From: Oceanospirillaceae bacterium
GTDB taxonomy: Bacteria; Pseudomonadota; Gammaproteobacteria; Pseudomonadales; Balneatricaceae
Length of the DNA stretch: 36,253 nt
Direction of reading: 5' to 3'
NCBI GenBank assembly: GCA_003521845.1
Contig: DPHB01000009.1
Span: forward strand, 927-37,179
Shown: in pieces, positions 34,554 to 36,253 of the stretch
Position numbering within the stretch: the first letter of the stretch is position 1
Layout of the letters: each line of letters starts with the position of its first letter
Notes under the pieces: generated by a model
What the model saw: the letters and a program-made list of their open reading frames with translations, nothing else
Database searches by the model: none
What the model was told of the DNA's origin: nothing
Position numbers and translations under genes: made by a program

Positions 34554-34939
34554 GGCAGTACCGCCGTGGCCTCAATTTCTACCTTGGCACGATCTTCTAG
34601 TAGGTCTGCAACCTGTACTAGCGTCATGGCAGGGAAATGACGGCCAATAATGTCACGGTAAGCCTTACCAATATCGCGACGTTTGGCGTTGTAGTCTTGC
34701 TTGTCCACAACGTACCAGGTTAGGCGCACAATATGTTCTGGGCAAGCATCGGCTTCGGCTAGCACGTCAACAATGTTTTGTAGGGTTTGGCGAACTTGTC
34801 CTACCAGCTCATCCGTTTGAAATTCTTGCTGACCATCCCAACCTATTTGGCCGCCAACAAAGATCTGTGTACCCGCTGCAGCAATACCATTGGCATAGCC
34901 CACGGCTGGTTTCCAGTCGCTTGGATTTAGTGCTTTCAT
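34550..34939 (-). CDS. Rid-family protein lacking the imine-deaminase arginine
   Basis: A 129-residue RidA/YjgF-fold protein (QIFVGGQIGWDGQ, QVRQTLQNIVDVLAEA, KVEIEATAVLP). Where RidA has the catalytic Arg105 in a VEVARLP block, this protein reads VQVADLL with Asp112, so it should not have classic 2-aminoacrylate deaminase activity; several Rid subfamilies lack this Arg and serve in degradative operons. It lies in a reverse-strand group with a thioesterase and an aryl-CoA ligase. ATG 34939 has only a weak ribosome-binding site. Confidence 0.85.
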   Translation of the reverse strand: MKALNPSDWKPAVGYANGIAAAGTQIFVGGQIGWDGQQEFQTDELVGQVRQTLQNIVDVLAEADACPEHIVRLTWYVVDKQDYNAKRRDIGKAYRDIIGRHFPAMTLVQVADLLEDRAKVEIEATAVLP

Positions 34940-34964
34940 ATTATTTATCTATCTCTCAACTTGT

Positions 34965-34984
34965 CTTAATTTGGCTTAATTTGG
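34965..34984. repeat. tandem 10-bp direct repeat
   Basis: CTTAATTTGG occurs twice head to tail at 34965-34984, with a partial third copy (CTTTAT) beyond. It lies in the 54-base gap between the RidA-like and thioesterase genes. Probably slippage; function unknown. Confidence 0.6.
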
Positions 34985-34993
34985 CTTTATCTA

Positions 34994-35410
34994 TTACTTC
35001 TGTTGCTGTTGCTGTAAGGCAGCATAAATATCGGGTTGTTGCTGCCAGGTAATGGAACTCATAGCTTTAAGGTCAACCAGAACTAGGGTTACTGTAAATT
35101 CAGCACGTAGCTCTTCTTCACCCAGCACCTTTATCAATACAGTAAGGCTTTTGCTGGTTAGTTGTGTCACTTGCAAGCGCAAAATTAGCCGATCTTCTAA
35201 GCGGCTAGGGCGCACAAAACGGCTATCCAATTGCACCGTTGGCACACCTATTTCACGCTCTGTGTGCATGCAGCCAAAACTCACGCCAATCTCGTCTTCA
35301 AACCAAGCTTCCACGCAAGCATTCACCATCTCAAAATAGCGAGGGTAAAATACGATTCTAGCGGGATCACAATGCTGAAAACGCACTGTAACTGGGTAGT
35401 CATATGCCAT
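34994..35410 (-). CDS. acyl-CoA thioesterase, 4HBT hotdog fold
   Basis: A 138-residue hotdog-fold protein. VRFQHCDPARIVFYPRYFEM contains Asp15, the catalytic Asp of the 4-hydroxybenzoyl-CoA thioesterase family, and the pattern HCDPA-x-I-x-F-Y is typical. It ends in a glutamine run (QQQQQK), likely a slippage-prone tail. Role: hydrolysis of an acyl- or aryl-CoA. The ATG at 35410 has AGAGA about 7 bases upstream on the reverse strand. It lies between the RidA-like gene and the aryl-CoA ligase gene. Confidence 0.87.
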   Translation of the reverse strand: MAYDYPVTVRFQHCDPARIVFYPRYFEMVNACVEAWFEDEIGVSFGCMHTEREIGVPTVQLDSRFVRPSRLEDRLILRLQVTQLTSKSLTVLIKVLGEEELRAEFTVTLVLVDLKAMSSITWQQQPDIYAALQQQQQK

Positions 35411-35437
35411 GCTAAATCTCTGTTATATATTGCTGCA

Positions 35438-36253
35438 CTACTGTTTCAATCTGAAACGTTGAATTTTACCCGTTTCAGTCTTCGGTAAGGTATCAATAAA
35501 TGCCACTCGGCGAGGATATTTAAAGGGGGCGATATTGGCTTTCACAAAATCCTGAATCTGTTTAACCAACATATCACCTGCTTCAAAACCTTCATTTAAC
35601 ACAATAAAGGCACTCACTAGCTGACCACGTTCTTCGTCGTCTAGGCCAACCACTCCACATTCAGCAACGGCTTCGTGGGCTAGCAAACAAGCTTCTACTT
35701 CTGGCCCAGCAATGTTGTAACCAGATGAAATAATCATGTCATCGTTGCGGGCAGCAAAATGGAAATAGCCTTCCTCATCTTGGTAAAAAGCATCTCCTGA
35801 TAGGTTCCAACCATCAACCACGTATTTGCTTTGACGATCGTCGTCAAGATAGCGACAACCTGTGGGCCCACGCAAGGCCAAACGCCCTACTTCACCATGG
35901 GGCACTTCTTGCATATTCTCATCAACGACCTTGGCTTCATAACCCATAACTGGTCGCCCAGTACAAGCAGGCCTTGCATCATCAAGTCGGTTACTAATAA
36001 AGATATGCAGCATCTCTGTGGCACCAATGCCATCTAGCAAAGGCTTGCCAGTTTTGGCTTGCCACTCATCAAACACCGGTTGCGGCAAGGTTTCACCAGC
36101 TGAGATTGCAACACGTAAGCTAGATAGATCTGCACCGTCATCCATAGCCGCCAACAAGGCCCGATAAGCCGTAGGTGCCGTGAAACAAATAGTCGCTTTG
36201 TAGGTTTCAATGATATTAATAATTTCAGTTGGTGGTGCCTGTTCTAACAACGT
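35438..36253 (-). CDS. benzoate/2-aminobenzoate-CoA ligase-like, N-terminal part outside window
   Basis: The visible 271 or so residues are the C-terminal portion of an AMP-dependent acyl-CoA ligase: GIGATEMLHIFIS, a linker GDAFYQDEEGYFHF, the hinge DDMIISSGYNIAGPEVE and the terminal Lys loop LPKTETGKIQRFRL. GIGATEMLHIFIS and GPTGCRYL are typical of the benzoate-CoA/2-aminobenzoate-CoA ligase group. The reaction is ATP-dependent CoA activation of an aromatic acid; substrate specificity is not proven. The gene runs off the right edge, so its start is unseen. Thioesterase and Rid genes follow it, as in aerobic aryl-CoA (for example 2-aminobenzoyl-CoA) operons. Confidence 0.85.
   Translation of the reverse strand, partial: TLLEQAPPTEIINIIETYKATICFTAPTAYRALLAAMDDGADLSSLRVAISAGETLPQPVFDEWQAKTGKPLLDGIGATEMLHIFISNRLDDARPACTGRPVMGYEAKVVDENMQEVPHGEVGRLALRGPTGCRYLDDDRQSKYVVDGWNLSGDAFYQDEEGYFHFAARNDDMIISSGYNIAGPEVEACLLAHEAVAECGVVGLDDEERGQLVSAFIVLNEGFEAGDMLVKQIQDFVKANIAPFKYPRRVAFIDTLPKTETGKIQRFRLKQ

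Overview
The window looks like chromosomal DNA from a heterotrophic, probably marine gammaproteobacterium. This placement is inferred from gene content (two RND systems, TolC-type outer membrane protein, Tdh-Kbl operon, TMADH-type flavoprotein, carnitine/choline/glycine-type enzymes) and moderate GC with heavy use of CTA leucine codons. Nothing in the window fixes the genus. No rRNA, tRNA, CRISPR array, prophage or insertion sequence was found.

Layout. 1-2.8 kb: the 3' end of aroQ, then a reverse-strand dimethylglycine/sarcosine-dehydrogenase-like flavoprotein; this stretch is more AT-rich in places and poor in CTAG compared with the rest. A 29-bp near-perfect inverted repeat (2842-2921) separates it from a GcvA-like LysR gene. 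3-8.2 kb: LysR, ornithine-cyclodeaminase/mu-crystallin family enzyme, a second LysR gene divergent from an FSP1/NDH-2-like flavoprotein, and a split YeeE/YedE sulfur-compound transporter with an FNR-like box in front and a clear terminator behind. 8.4-13.8 kb: a tight operon of TetR regulator, MMPL-type RND transporter, LolA-fold periplasmic protein and outer-membrane barrel. 13.9-20 kb: homocysteine S-methyltransferase, GMC (choline-dehydrogenase-like) oxidoreductase, an unusual SnoaL-AraC fusion regulator, a DUF861 cupin and a trimethylamine/histamine-dehydrogenase-family enzyme. 20-26.4 kb: AcrR-like TetR gene divergent from an RND tripartite efflux operon, with AcrR-type operators and a strong terminator. 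26.5-28.6 kb: dihaem cytochrome c lipoprotein, then three touching genes of an obscure cluster (Tat-type Ser/Gly/Pro-rich protein, small lipoprotein, HPr-kinase-like P-loop protein). 28.7-32.2 kb: gamma-butyrobetaine-hydroxylase-like dioxygenase and tdh-kbl. 32.2-33.2 kb: HI1420/HI1419-type toxin-antitoxin pair and an apparently decayed membrane-protein frame. 33.2 kb to the end: amidase, RidA-like protein, thioesterase and the C-terminal part of a benzoate/2-aminobenzoate-CoA ligase cut by the right edge.

How the genes fit together. Many enzymes handle N-methylated or quaternary amines and the one-carbon/glycine pool: DMGDH-like enzyme, GMC dehydrogenase, gamma-butyrobetaine-hydroxylase-like enzyme, TMADH-family enzyme, homocysteine methyltransferase, Tdh and Kbl. 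This suggests a niche using osmolyte-derived amines, but they lie in separate transcription units and no single pathway is complete. The best candidates for undescribed biology are the Ser-rich protein/lipoprotein/HprK-like trio, the SnoaL-AraC regulator next to a TMADH-family enzyme with a remodelled amine pocket, and the MMPL-LolA-barrel operon as a possible lipid or hydrophobic-compound export route.
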